The position numbers and the translations under genes are program-made. A DNA stretch of 38,103 nt. Origin: a virus. The notes under the pieces were generated by a model. It was given only the letters and a program-made list of their open reading frames with translations. It did no database searches and was not told the DNA's origin. Location of the stretch: IMG/VR virus record IMGVR_UViG_3300034375_000345, positions 1-38,103 of that record; one strand, given 5' to 3'. This document shows positions 1 to 5,821 of the stretch, one piece after another. Position 1 is the first letter of the stretch, and the number at the start of each line of letters is the position of its first letter.

Positions 1-54
1 GTCTGCTCTTCGTTGTTGATTCTCTTGAATCTTTTTAAATATCTTCTTAAACAT
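1..54 (-). CDS. Partial small basic protein, running off the left edge
   Basis: Only the first 18 codons are visible (MFKKIFKKIQENQQRRAD). The ATG is at 54-52 and is preceded on the minus strand by a clear Shine-Dalgarno (AAGGAG). The N-terminus is strongly basic and probably helical. It continues the minus-strand gene row that starts near 3755. Too little is visible to name a family. The Shine-Dalgarno lies in one arm of an inverted repeat, described separately. Confidence 0.6.
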   Translation of the reverse strand, partial: MFKKIFKKIQENQQRRAD

Positions 55-57
55 AGC

Positions 58-86
58 ACTACTCCTTTTATTTGTGCAGGAGTAGT
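58..86 (-). promoter_or_regulatory. Inverted repeat covering the Shine-Dalgarno of the leftmost gene
   Basis: Perfect 9-bp arms (58-66 and 78-86, ACTACTCCT / AGGAGTAGT) are separated by 11 nt. In the minus-strand transcript the AGGAG ribosome site of the gene starting at 54 forms the distal arm, so folding would hide it. A plus-strand reading is followed by only four T, making a weak terminator. Translational control is an inference. Confidence 0.5.
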
Positions 87-139
87 TTTACATAAATAGT
101 TATATCATACTAGAGATAAGATTGCAACCCCGTTATGCA

Positions 140-505
140 TTAACGGTTAGGGTTGTAAAACTCTTTACCTGATAGGAAAACTTCTAAACTGCCACTAGCA
201 CCATCAAAGGCTGTAATCTTATCACCTGCATGTAAGTAAATCCTGTCTGAGGTTATGATGTTGTAGACATCTTTACCTGCTATAGACTTATCATTTAAGA
301 TGTGGTGATAGGTATTTGATTCTGCGTGATACCACTGTATGCTTACGTTTTGGGTAGATGAACTACCATTAGTAATATGTAAGAAGTCTAGCTCTGCATC
401 ATGCTTTGCAGGGCAAGTATATATAACATTTGAACTAGCACCGCCTGAAGTAGCAGTTACAGTTATTCCTTTTGTTACGGTGCTATATTCACGAGATGCT
501 ACCAT
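140..505 (-). CDS. Small beta-rich, probably virion-associated protein
   Basis: This is a 121-residue protein without a signal peptide or membrane segment. It is rich in Ser, Thr, Gly, Val and Ile in alternating hydrophobic-polar stretches, which suggests an all-beta fold. The C-terminal half (around DRIYLHAGDKITAFDGASG) reads like the edge strands of a beta sandwich. Its ATG overlaps the stop of the upstream gene (TAATG). It lies in the minus-strand lysis and structural block. I do not recognise a named family; a head or tail decoration role is inference from composition and position. Confidence 0.6.
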   Translation of the reverse strand: MVASREYSTVTKGITVTATSGGASSNVIYTCPAKHDAELDFLHITNGSSSTQNVSIQWYHAESNTYHHILNDKSIAGKDVYNIITSDRIYLHAGDKITAFDGASGSLEVFLSGKEFYNPNR

Positions 506-1416
506 TATTTTTTCTTTTTAAATTTTTTATTGTGTTCTGTTACAGTTTCTTCTTTATATCGAGTAGTATACTCTTTACCTTTCCAAGTAAAAGTATGTTT
601 TTTATTTGCCCTATTTCTAGCAAAAGCTTTACTAAAAGACTCGTTAGTTGCTGGACCTGTTGCAGGACGTTTTTTAGGTCTTACTCTAGTAGGTTCATCT
701 CTTTTATAGTTTTTATAGTCATCTCTACGAGTAGGTGTTTTACTAGGATCTTTTGCAGGTGTTGTCTTTTTTGTATCTTCTGTTTTTTTAGGTTTTGCTC
801 TAGTAGGTTCATTTCTTTTATAGTCATCTCTACGAGTAGGTGTTTTACTAGGATCTTTTGCAGGTGTTGTCTTTTTTGTATCTTCTGTTTTTTTAGGTTT
901 TGTTCTATTTTTTACAAGTGGTTTAGGTGCTGTCTTATCTATCTCTGGACCGGGATTAAGTGTAGAAGTTCTTAATCCACCCGAAGCTGCACTATTTTGA
1001 TTTTTCATTTGAGTATTCATTCTCGGTTTAAATGGAGAAGAATCTTTTGTTGAACTTGACTTAGGTTTAGCTACACTTGTAGTTACATTTGGCTTACTAA
1101 CAGTAGATGGGATATTTGGTTTAGATACGCTAGGCGCAGAGCTTGGTTTTTTAGGTGCTGCAGAACTTGGTTTAGGTTTAGTTATTGGACTTGACTTAGG
1201 TGTATTACTGGGCTTAACCCTAGTATCTTTTAATACCTTTGCTATATTTTGTACTGTAACTGTTACAGGACTTTTAGTTACTTTTTTAGCTGCTTGCTCT
1301 GTAACTTTTTTACCGCCTCTTTTTAAAAGTTGCTGTACTATTTTTTTACCTGCAGTTGTAGCGGCAATACGAAATGCTTGCCCCCCAACTACTACGAAAA
1401 TTAAAGGTAGTGCCAT
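505..1416 (-). CDS. Lys/Pro/Thr-rich protein with tandem 35-residue repeats
   Basis: This is a 303-residue, highly basic, low-complexity protein. The N-terminus (about residues 1-60) has a hydrophobic stretch (LPLIFVVVGG) then amphipathic Lys-rich sequence. The middle is Ser/Pro/Lys-rich and probably disordered. Residues about 165-250 carry two copies of a 35-residue unit containing KKTEDTKKTTPAKDPSKTP and RRDDYK. The C-terminal 40 residues look folded (FTWKGKEYTTRYKEE). An ATG at 1416 follows AAGGAG. The repeat is nearly exact at DNA level, so copy number could vary between strains. Function is unknown; a DNA-interacting or virion-internal role is possible. Confidence 0.65.
   Translation of the reverse strand: MALPLIFVVVGGQAFRIAATTAGKKIVQQLLKRGGKKVTEQAAKKVTKSPVTVTVQNIAKVLKDTRVKPSNTPKSSPITKPKPSSAAPKKPSSAPSVSKPNIPSTVSKPNVTTSVAKPKSSSTKDSSPFKPRMNTQMKNQNSAASGGLRTSTLNPGPEIDKTAPKPLVKNRTKPKKTEDTKKTTPAKDPSKTPTRRDDYKRNEPTRAKPKKTEDTKKTTPAKDPSKTPTRRDDYKNYKRDEPTRVRPKKRPATGPATNESFSKAFARNRANKKHTFTWKGKEYTTRYKEETVTEHNKKFKKKK
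711..902 (-). repeat. Two near-identical 87-bp units, period 105 bp, inside a coding region
   Basis: Positions 711-797 and 816-902 appear identical by eye. The 105-bp period keeps the reading frame and gives the 35-residue protein repeat. The flanking CTCTAGTAGGTTCAT is also repeated. Confidence 0.85.
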
Positions 1417-1418
1417 CG

Positions 1419-1592
1419 TTAGCTCCTTACTTTGCCATTAGGTTTCATAGAGGCACCGCAATTTGCCATACCGCCTTTGTTATAGGCCATCTTCTTTTTA
1501 GCCATACCACCATACTTGTAGCCCATTTTTTTAGCTACTGCTGGTGCTTTCTTTTTTAGTGCTGCCATTCCGGGATTCATTTTCTTTTGCAT
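1419..1592 (-). CDS. 57-residue basic GGM-motif peptide
   Basis: The ORF begins MQKKMNPGMAALKKKAPAVA and contains two GGM motifs (YKYGGMAKKK and NKGGMANCG). It ends with a TAA two bases before the ATG of the next gene, and that gene's AAGGAG lies inside it, so the two look translationally coupled. Small Lys/Gly/Met-rich peptides with GGM repeats are frequent in marine podoviruses and cyanophages, with no assigned function. A related tail (NKGGMVKGKKK) ends the protein encoded at 2668-2910. Confidence 0.7.
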   Translation of the reverse strand: MQKKMNPGMAALKKKAPAVAKKMGYKYGGMAKKKMAYNKGGMANCGASMKPNGKVRS

Positions 1593-1602
1593 AGTTTTTC
1601 CT

Positions 1603-1845
1603 TTAAGCTATAATAAAATCTACGATTTGTCCATCAGGAGTTCGTAACTTATTTGGGTTAGGGTTGTAAGCATACATTTGATTAACCAGCTTAAGATCTT
1701 CTACTGGTGTATCAGGGGTAACTCTTGTAGGTTCTTTTGTGTCTACATCTTTTCTTACAGGCTCACCTACACCATTTTCAAAGACTATGTTTACATGAGT
1801 TTGAAATGGCATATTGGGTAATGGTAGATGAGAGATAAGAGACAT
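1603..1845 (-). CDS. Hypothetical phage protein, 80 residues
   Basis: This is a soluble 80-residue protein, Pro-rich at the N-terminus, with a C-terminal part (NPNPNKLRTPDGQIVDFIIA) that could form a small beta hairpin. Its ATG at 1845 overlaps the stop of the upstream gene, typical of this tightly packed row. No catalytic motif, membrane segment or family is recognised. Confidence 0.6.
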   Translation of the reverse strand: MSLISHLPLPNMPFQTHVNIVFENGVGEPVRKDVDTKEPTRVTPDTPVEDLKLVNQMYAYNPNPNKLRTPDGQIVDFIIA

Positions 1846-2162
1846 TAAGAACCTTTAACCCACTTCTTAGAAGAGGACTTAGTTTTACTGCTGCTCCACT
1901 TAACCTTATCGGCCCAGTAAGCTGCAGACATTTTGCCCTTCTTGATGTTCTTAGCATGACGAGACTTAAAGGCTTCTCGTTGTCCTACAGTCTGGTTAGT
2001 CTTAACACCTTCCTGACCAAACTTAATATACTTATACTTACCACCTTCACTAGCCATAACGTGGTGAGACTTGTTAGTGCTATCGTTAAGTCGTTGTGGT
2101 TTATTCACAGACTTAAGTCCAACATCTTTCATCTTAGTCTTAACTCGTTCAGGTATACTCAT
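1845..2162 (-). CDS. Marine-phage conserved basic protein (DUF5872-like sequence)
   Basis: This is a 105-residue basic protein. Residues 42-92 contain KYKYIKFGQEGVK, then REAFKSRHAKNI and GKMSAAYWADKVKW. This pattern recurs in many marine phage proteins and resembles the YIKFG...RH...W signature of DUF5872 proteins of large DNA viruses. The Lys/Ser-rich tail (KTKSSSKKWVKGS) is probably disordered. The gene overlaps the endolysin gene at ATGA. Function is unknown. The family link is from memory of the motif and needs a profile search. Confidence 0.6.
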   Translation of the reverse strand: MSIPERVKTKMKDVGLKSVNKPQRLNDSTNKSHHVMASEGGKYKYIKFGQEGVKTNQTVGQREAFKSRHAKNIKKGKMSAAYWADKVKWSSSKTKSSSKKWVKGS

Positions 2163-2671
2163 CAGATCATACTCAATGCTTGGTCTAGGGTTTCTTTATT
2201 ACGACGAGTCCAACCACGACCAAAGGTTTCAAAGGTACGTAAGGACTCATAGAACTTCTGGCGTTGACTAAAGACACTCTCAATAATCATCTGAGGATCT
2301 TTGTTCATAATTGCTTGAAGGGTCATAGGACCAATAGCCCCATCTGCTGTTGCTCCTACAGCACGTTGAATAGCTTTAGCTGGACGGCCAGAACCACTAT
2401 TAACCCCCCAGTCAAAGGCACACCAGTCAACACCGCTAGGGAGATCATCGCCTTTTACCTTATCCCAGTAATTCTTCTTGTAAATAGGTGCTACATCTAT
2501 AAATGTTAAGTCTCGCATTTCTTGTTCAGTAGACTCACGACCAATCCATTTGTCATATACCGCTTTAGTAACACCGAGGTTAGTCATACCGCCCGGATCT
2601 TTAGGGTGATTTACAAACCCACCTTCATGGTGCAATAGCATTGATAAACATTTGTCAAAGTTTTTTTTCAT
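2162..2671 (-). CDS. GH108-type endolysin (N-acetylmuramidase)
   Basis: This 169-residue muramidase would cleave peptidoglycan glycan strands during host lysis. The N-terminal catalytic signature is present: HHEGGFVNHPKDPGGMTNLG, with the expected catalytic Glu at residue 16, followed by VTKAVYDKWIG. The C-terminal half carries the peptidoglycan-binding type 3 pattern (ATADGAIGPMTLQAI). Length fits the family. No signal peptide is visible, so export would rely on a holin. Candidate holins are the membrane proteins encoded just upstream at 2910-3263 and 3260-3505. The start ATG overlaps the stop of the preceding gene. Confidence 0.93.
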   Translation of the reverse strand: MKKNFDKCLSMLLHHEGGFVNHPKDPGGMTNLGVTKAVYDKWIGRESTEQEMRDLTFIDVAPIYKKNYWDKVKGDDLPSGVDWCAFDWGVNSGSGRPAKAIQRAVGATADGAIGPMTLQAIMNKDPQMIIESVFSQRQKFYESLRTFETFGRGWTRRNKETLDQALSMI

Positions 2672-2910
2672 TTCTTTTTACCTTTTACCATACCACCTTT
2701 ATTCAATAAGGCTCGTTTAAGTACACCTTTTTTATCCCGTAATTCTGGGCCGATAGAGTTTGGTTTGGTTTTTTTAGTTGGTGGTTTATAAAGATCTCTA
2801 AGTATTTTATCGAAATACACTGGATTATCTTTAAGGATTTTACGTAGTCTTATCTTTTCAGTCCCAGTAAATCTAGGTTTTTCTTCTTTACCTGTCCTAT
2901 TAATAGCCAT
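2668..2910 (-). CDS. Basic GGM-tail protein, 80 residues
   Basis: This strongly basic protein has a likely helical centre (TGTEKIRLRKILKDNPVYFDKILRDLYK) and the C-terminal tail LNKGGMVKGKKK. The tail is shared in style with the 1419-1592 peptide and with many marine phage small proteins. It overlaps both neighbours by ATGA/TAATG-type junctions within the lysis row. Function is unknown. Confidence 0.65.
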   Translation of the reverse strand: MAINRTGKEEKPRFTGTEKIRLRKILKDNPVYFDKILRDLYKPPTKKTKPNSIGPELRDKKGVLKRALLNKGGMVKGKKK

Positions 2911-3263
2911 TACTTTTTCCCAAAGAATTTACTTACGGATCTAATCCCGATACTTGCTGAAACAATCCCACCTAGTGAATATTGATACCATGCTGGCATA
3001 GTTTCTAGTGCAGCAAAGCCAGCTTGAACAATACTATTACCCCAATCACCACAGAATGCTAGAATCAATGGAATTGAAAAGAGTAAGGTAATCCATTCGT
3101 CTTTCCAAGAGTTCTGAGTAGCTTGAATAGCTGCTAGATCCCAGTCTATTTCACCAGTAGCTTGCTTAAGTTTAATTTCAGCGTTAGCTTTTTGTATTGC
3201 TACCTTACCATCTAGGTAAGAGGAGGCTAATCCACCAACTGCTCCTATAATTTGACCAATCAT
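2910..3263 (-). CDS. Holin-like membrane protein
   Basis: The protein has 117 residues. A Gly/Ala-rich N-terminus (IIGAVGGLASSYLDGK) is followed by an amphipathic helix (residues 20-50). Then come a transmembrane segment around residues 58-71 (ITLLFSIPLILAF) and a second hydrophobic helix around 95-110 (YSLGGIVSASIGIRS), ending in a basic FFGKK tail. Proteins with the signature WKDEWITLLFSIPLILAFCG are common beside endolysins in marine podoviruses and cyanophages. A holin role is inferred from topology and adjacency to the GH108 endolysin. It overlaps the next upstream gene by four bases. Confidence 0.7.
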   Translation of the reverse strand: MIGQIIGAVGGLASSYLDGKVAIQKANAEIKLKQATGEIDWDLAAIQATQNSWKDEWITLLFSIPLILAFCGDWGNSIVQAGFAALETMPAWYQYSLGGIVSASIGIRSVSKFFGKK

Positions 3264-3505
3264 TTGTTATAACTTTCTTCATGAACAACTCTAGTAGGTG
3301 TCACAGTTGTTTTAGATTCTTTACCCATCCAAATCCCAAAGCAACCAGTCAAAGCTCCCATACAAACGGAGACAAGACCTGATTGAGCTACACTAGGGTC
3401 AGGTAAAGACATGAACCAGTGTACTGCTTGGTAGGTAAGTATAGTAACTGCCAGCATCATTAGTCGTGGTAGCACTTTCCAATCGTCAAGAACAGTTTTT
3501 GCCAT
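3260..3505 (-). CDS. Two-helix membrane protein, second holin candidate
   Basis: I chose the ATG at 3505 (MAKTVLDDWK), four bases after the upstream stop. The longer ORF opens only with TTG at 3541 and would overlap the neighbour by 32 bases. The 81-residue product has two hydrophobic helices, at about residues 14-33 and 42-60, with a short loop (SLPDPSVAQ) and a charged tail, matching small class II holin topology. With the neighbouring 117-residue protein it could form a holin/antiholin pair. That is inference. Confidence 0.65.
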   Translation of the reverse strand: MAKTVLDDWKVLPRLMMLAVTILTYQAVHWFMSLPDPSVAQSGLVSVCMGALTGCFGIWMGKESKTTVTPTRVVHEESYNK

Positions 3506-3509
3506 AGGT

Positions 3510-3755
3510 TTATTCCCAATCTCTTTTTCTTCTAGGTTCAAACACGTCTGAAGCCTTAAGATGACCCTCTAAGTACATAGCTCTTTCAACTCTGTCTAGG
3601 GAATACTTAACGCCTGTGTCCTCTAATATTTTATTTCTGATATAGAACACATCTGATCTTGGGATGTGGACTCTACGGAGTCTGCCTTCATCCTCATCAG
3701 CTAGAGCTTTGTAAAATTCCTCTAGCACATTATCTGAAGAATACATTTTAGGCAA
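3510..3755 (-). CDS. Hypothetical acidic/basic helical protein, first gene of the left minus-strand row
   Basis: This is an 81-residue soluble, charged protein (EEFYKALADEDEGRLRRVHIP then VERAMYLEGHLKASDVF). Two starts are possible: TTG at 3755 with AAGGA well placed upstream, or ATG at 3746 with poorer spacing. The DVFYIRNKIL...VKYSLDRVERAMYLEGHL part could be a small helix-turn-helix-like bundle, but I cannot show DNA binding. It is the promoter-proximal gene behind the strong minus promoter at 3924-3951. Confidence 0.6.
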   Translation of the reverse strand: MPKMYSSDNVLEEFYKALADEDEGRLRRVHIPRSDVFYIRNKILEDTGVKYSLDRVERAMYLEGHLKASDVFEPRRKRDWE

Positions 3756-3831
3756 TTGATTGTCCTTAGTTATACTATTTTAAATTTGGAAGTCAATACT
3801 TTTTACCTACGACAGTAAAAAAATTACACCA

Positions 3832-3893
3832 TCCTTAAAGGATTTCCTTAAATATTAATTACTTACTATAATTATAATTAGTATTTAATATTT
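3832..3893. repeat. AT-rich inverted repeats in the minus-strand leader
   Basis: TCCTTAAAGGA (3832-3842) overlaps AAGGATTTCCTT (3838-3849). Next is a larger inverted repeat with 9-bp arms AAATATTAA (3850-3858) and TTAATATTT (3885-3893), helped by inner ACT/AGT pairs. All lie within about 85 bases downstream of the predicted transcription start of the minus promoter, so the leader RNA may be structured. Confidence 0.6.
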
Positions 3894-3923
3894 AAAGTAC
3901 TACTCTAAGTAATACTTTAAGTA

Positions 3924-3951
3924 ATTATACCGCACTCCAATTATTTGTCAA
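3924..3951 (-). promoter_or_regulatory. Near-consensus sigma-70 promoter for the leftward genes
   Basis: On the minus strand TTGACA (3951-3946) and TATAAT (3929-3924) are separated by 16 bp, both hexamers perfect. Transcription would start near 3917, leaving a leader of about 160 nt before the first gene at 3755. This is the strongest promoter-like sequence I see in the window and suggests host RNA polymerase drives this row. Confidence 0.75.
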
Positions 3952-4014
3952 CACTAAAAGTAAGAAATAATATTTAAATTAATTTAATTTTTCTTTACCA
4001 CCATTAAATTTCTA

Positions 4015-4047
4015 TATAAGTCCAGTTACCATAAAGTATAAGTCCAG
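4015..4047. repeat. Direct repeat TATAAGTCCAG x2
   Basis: Identical 11-mers lie at 4015-4025 and 4037-4047. The start-to-start spacing of 22 bp is about two helical turns, so a bound protein would sit on the same DNA face. Iteron or operator use is possible but unproven. Confidence 0.55.
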
Positions 4048-4163
4048 ATGTTCACAAATTGTTACAAACATTGCAACATACCTTACGTAATCCCCCAAGT
4101 ATTCTACAATAACCTTTGCCTTTCGTAGCAATATTAGGCTTAACCCCTTGTTTTTACTAGGGA

Positions 4164-4268
4164 ATACTATATATGGGCTGGTATTATTGTGGTTTCCAAC
4201 TGAAAATACCCCCCTCTGTCATTATGGGTATATAGTATCAGCGTACCCCCCTATGGCCCATGCCCCCC
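4164..4268. repeat. Inverted repeat ATACTATATA with three C6 runs
   Basis: ATACTATATA at 4164-4173 is mirrored by TATATAGTAT at 4229-4238. Runs of exactly six C lie at 4209-4214, 4246-4251 and 4263-4268, and a run of five at 4092-4096. The minus strand therefore carries closely spaced G-runs that could form a G-quadruplex. No function is shown by the sequence alone. Confidence 0.5.
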
Positions 4269-4558
4269 GTAGCCTAGATGGGGCTTGATCACGCCTATAA
4301 ATCCGTAGGATTCAGCAAGAATCAATGACAAGTCATTGAAATGTATTGTTTTTACAAACAATAAGGGATTCCCTTTATCAGATTACAAGGTAATCTCTTG
4401 GGAATTACAGGGCTTTGGTCTTTAGACCAAGATCATGGTCAAACCATAATATGGTTCAATCATCTGGGATCATGCTTGGGATCGGGATCACCTGCATAGC
4501 TTTTCCTTGCGCATAATGCTCACCAAAAGATCAAAAAGTTTCCCCTAAAGGGGAAGTT

Positions 4559-4580
4559 AATCACGGAAATTCCGAGAATA
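4559..4580 (+). repeat. Dispersed palindromic element, copy 1
   Basis: The sequence is AATCACGGAAATTCCGAGAATA with perfect core CGGAAATTCCG at 4564-4574. It lies in the 5' leader of the 4688 gene, about 110 bases before the start codon. It has the same orientation as all other copies. Confidence 0.9.
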
Positions 4581-4598
4581 GCCAACCCCCTAAAGGGG

Positions 4599-4628
4599 TT
4601 GACAATGGGATCGAATTAGGGTTACTTT
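4599..4628 (+). promoter_or_regulatory. Candidate weak promoter for the rightward early genes
   Basis: A perfect -35 hexamer TTGACA lies at 4599-4604, but the -10 region 17-18 bases downstream (TTACTT or TACTTT) is poor. The -35 overlaps the 3' arm of the 4583-4601 hairpin. It is about 60 bases upstream of the 4688 start codon. It would need an activator or be a chance match. Confidence 0.3.
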
Positions 4629-4670
4629 GTAAGGGCTTCATCGGCAAATCGATGAGGCAACAACCTTAAC

Positions 4671-4685
4671 TTAATCGGAGATTAA
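4671..4685 (+). promoter_or_regulatory. Shine-Dalgarno presented in a hairpin loop (gene at 4688)
   Basis: TTAAT-CGGAG-ATTAA: a 5-bp stem exposes the GGAG ribosome site in a 5-nt loop, two bases before the ATG at 4688. The arrangement repeats before the gene at 5377. Confidence 0.6.
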
Positions 4686-4687
4686 CG

Positions 4688-5302
4688 ATGACAAAATCAG
4701 CTACTTTACCTACGGTAACATTGAACAGCACTTTCAAATTAGGTCGTAAGACCTATACTTTGACTGATGGAATCAGTCATGCGGTAGCTTGTTATGACAA
4801 GCTTTATCTGATCCAAGAGGATCAGTTAGCTCTCTTTAGAGAGCTTGGAAACATCCTGCTTCAGATTGAAAATCTGTTCGGTGGTGACAAGAAAGCCTAC
4901 GGCTCCTTTATCAGTGGAACTGATATGTCGAATGAGAACATCAGCTCTGCTGATAAGTATGATGCCAAGTGGATTGCCACTCATTGGACTAAAGTCCAAC
5001 AGTTAAATAAAGCTGGTAAGCTTTCGGCTCTCGGCGTATCTTCGATACGGAAGATTGTTCTGGAAGCTCATCCTGAGCTTCGTAAGAAGCCTAAAGCTTC
5101 TTCAGCCGGTAACACTTCAAAGGGCAAGCCGAAGGCTTCTGAACAGCCTAATAAGGCTGAGGAAGTGATCAAGAACACTGTCTTTGAGACAGTGATTGCC
5201 AAGAACGAAAAAGAACTTGCAGAGCAAGTATTTGATGCTCTTCAAGCCGGAGGCTTTAAGAGATCTGAGTTCGCAAAAGAGCTTGCAAAGCTCTTTAAGT
5301 AA
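4688..5302 (+). CDS. First rightward gene: 204-residue early protein of unknown function
   Basis: Residues about 1-30 are beta-like (VTLNSTFKLGRKTYTLTDG). Residues 30-130 are helical and include FRELGNILLQIENLF and KWIATHWTKVQQLNKAGKL, which loosely recall the DUF3102 pattern, though I would not assign it. Residues 130-155 form a Lys/Ala/Ser/Pro linker. A C-terminal helix pair follows (EKELAEQVFDALQAGGFKRS). No membrane segment or catalytic motif is seen. It starts with a Shine-Dalgarno in a hairpin loop and ends at a UUCG-loop terminator. Its coding sequence contains 17 perfect hairpins with stems of at least 6 bp, so codon choice seems bound to nucleic acid structure. It could be a regulator or a host-takeover protein. 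Confidence 0.8.
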   Translation: MTKSATLPTVTLNSTFKLGRKTYTLTDGISHAVACYDKLYLIQEDQLALFRELGNILLQIENLFGGDKKAYGSFISGTDMSNENISSADKYDAKWIATHWTKVQQLNKAGKLSALGVSSIRKIVLEAHPELRKKPKASSAGNTSKGKPKASEQPNKAEEVIKNTVFETVIAKNEKELAEQVFDALQAGGFKRSEFAKELAKLFK

Positions 5303-5308
5303 ATCATT

Positions 5309-5330
5309 TAGCCCCCTTCGGGGGGCTATT
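5309..5330 (+). terminator. UUCG-loop hairpin terminator
   Basis: TAGCCCCC-TTCG-GGGGGCTA (5309-5328) is an 8-bp stem with a stable UUCG tetraloop starting six bases after the 4688 gene's stop. The downstream tract is TTTAAT, a short U-run, so termination may be partial. Confidence 0.75.
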
Positions 5331-5353
5331 TAATCTCGGAAATTCCGAGAATA
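5331..5353 (+). repeat. Dispersed palindromic element, copy 2
   Basis: TAATCTCGGAAATTCCGAGAATA. In this copy the usual A-A mismatch is replaced by a T-A pair, giving a perfect 15-base palindrome CTCGGAAATTCCGAG (5335-5349). It lies between the terminator and the 57-residue gene. Confidence 0.9.
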
Positions 5354-5355
5354 AC

Positions 5356-5374
5356 TTTAAATCGGAGATTTAAA
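5356..5374 (+). promoter_or_regulatory. Shine-Dalgarno presented in a hairpin loop (gene at 5377)
   Basis: TTTAAAT-CGGAG-ATTTAAA: a perfect 7-bp stem with the GGAG ribosome site in a 5-nt loop, two bases before the ATG at 5377. It uses the same CGGAGATT block as the 4671-4685 hairpin. Confidence 0.65.
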
Positions 5375-5376
5375 AT

Positions 5377-5550
5377 ATGAAATATCGTGGTGTCAGAGTA
5401 ATCAAAATCGACAGTGAAACCTACGGTTTCATTTATGATGGTTGTCCTGACAAGCTTTTAGATAATCACTATGGTGAATATCTAAGAATCGACAACATAG
5501 ATAAAGCCAAAGGCTTTATAGATTGTTTGATTCAGCTTGCTCAAATTTAA
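5377..5550 (+). CDS. 57-residue early protein
   Basis: The short ORF starts MKYRGVRVIKIDSETYGFIY and ends FIDCLIQLAQI. It looks like a small alpha/beta fold. It is bounded by a strong ribosome site in a hairpin loop and by a strong intrinsic terminator, so it is a self-contained expression unit. Three hairpins with 7- to 8-bp stems lie inside it (5415-5431, 5458-5485, 5501-5519). No family is recognised. Confidence 0.7.
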   Translation: MKYRGVRVIKIDSETYGFIYDGCPDKLLDNHYGEYLRIDNIDKAKGFIDCLIQLAQI

Positions 5551-5553
5551 AAG

Positions 5554-5580
5554 AAGCTCCCTTCGGGGAGCTTTTTTTTT
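5554..5580 (+). terminator. Strong intrinsic terminator
   Basis: AAGCTCCC-TTCG-GGGAGCTT (5554-5573) has an 8-bp stem and UUCG loop and is followed by a run of T. It starts four bases after the stop of the 57-residue gene. It is one of the clearest terminators in the window. Confidence 0.92.
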
Positions 5581-5605
5581 GCTTATACTTCTTTGAAGTA
5601 TAGTG

Positions 5606-5630
5606 GTATTCACGGAAATTCCGAGAATAC
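5606..5630 (+). repeat. Dispersed palindromic element, copy 3 (longest palindrome)
   Basis: The arms extend to GTATTC...GAATAC around the core (5613-5623). This gives a 25-base inverted repeat broken only by one symmetrical A-A mismatch. It lies between the terminator and the 51-residue membrane-protein gene. A separate 8-bp hairpin (5584-5602) precedes it. Confidence 0.9.
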
Positions 5631-5663
5631 TTTTGTAAGCATGCGGCAGAAGGAGATCACGTC

Positions 5664-5819
5664 ATGCAATTAGTAATATTCTTTGCTTGGTTATTAATAC
5701 TTGTATCTACTACAAGTATATTATTAATAGTAGCTTATACTACTATTAATCCTATAATATTATTATCATTACTACCTGTAGTAATATTACTTTCTGTTTT
5801 AGCTTTTGATCGGGGGTGA
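5664..5819 (+). CDS. 51-residue membrane peptide with two hydrophobic helices
   Basis: MQLVIFFAWLLILVSTTSIL is followed by a second hydrophobic stretch (INPIILLSLLPVVILLSVLA) and the end FDRG. It is almost entirely membrane-embedded. AAGGAG lies well placed upstream of the ATG. The gene contains three strong hairpins (9-, 11- and 8-bp stems), partly achieved through TTA, ATA and GTA codon choice. Small early phage membrane peptides can modify host envelope or block superinfection; that role is speculation here. Confidence 0.65.
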   Translation: MQLVIFFAWLLILVSTTSILLIVAYTTINPIILLSLLPVVILLSVLAFDRG

Positions 5820-5821
5820 TC

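Larger units (their letters stand above)
3756..4687. other. Gene-free divergent control region
   Basis: No convincing ORF lies in these about 930 bases between divergent gene rows. From left to right it holds an AT-rich segment with palindromes (3832-3849, 3850-3893), the minus promoter (3924-3951), a direct repeat (4015-4047), and an inverted repeat with C6 runs (4164-4268). Then come the start of the hairpin-tiled tract (from about 4300), the first copy of the dispersed palindrome (4559-4580), and the leader of the 4688 gene. The position and composition fit a combined promoter hub and replication origin, but origin function is inference. Confidence 0.7.

Noticed and set aside
472-975. Plus-strand ORF of 167 residues rich in Phe, Cys, Ser
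   Set aside because: It is the antisense shadow of the Lys/Thr-rich repeat gene; no ribosome site, and its composition mirrors the opposite strand.
4164-4238. ATACTATATA copies as phage RNA polymerase promoters
   Set aside because: No phage RNA polymerase is visible in the window, and the two copies are in opposite orientation with no further copies noticed upstream of genes.
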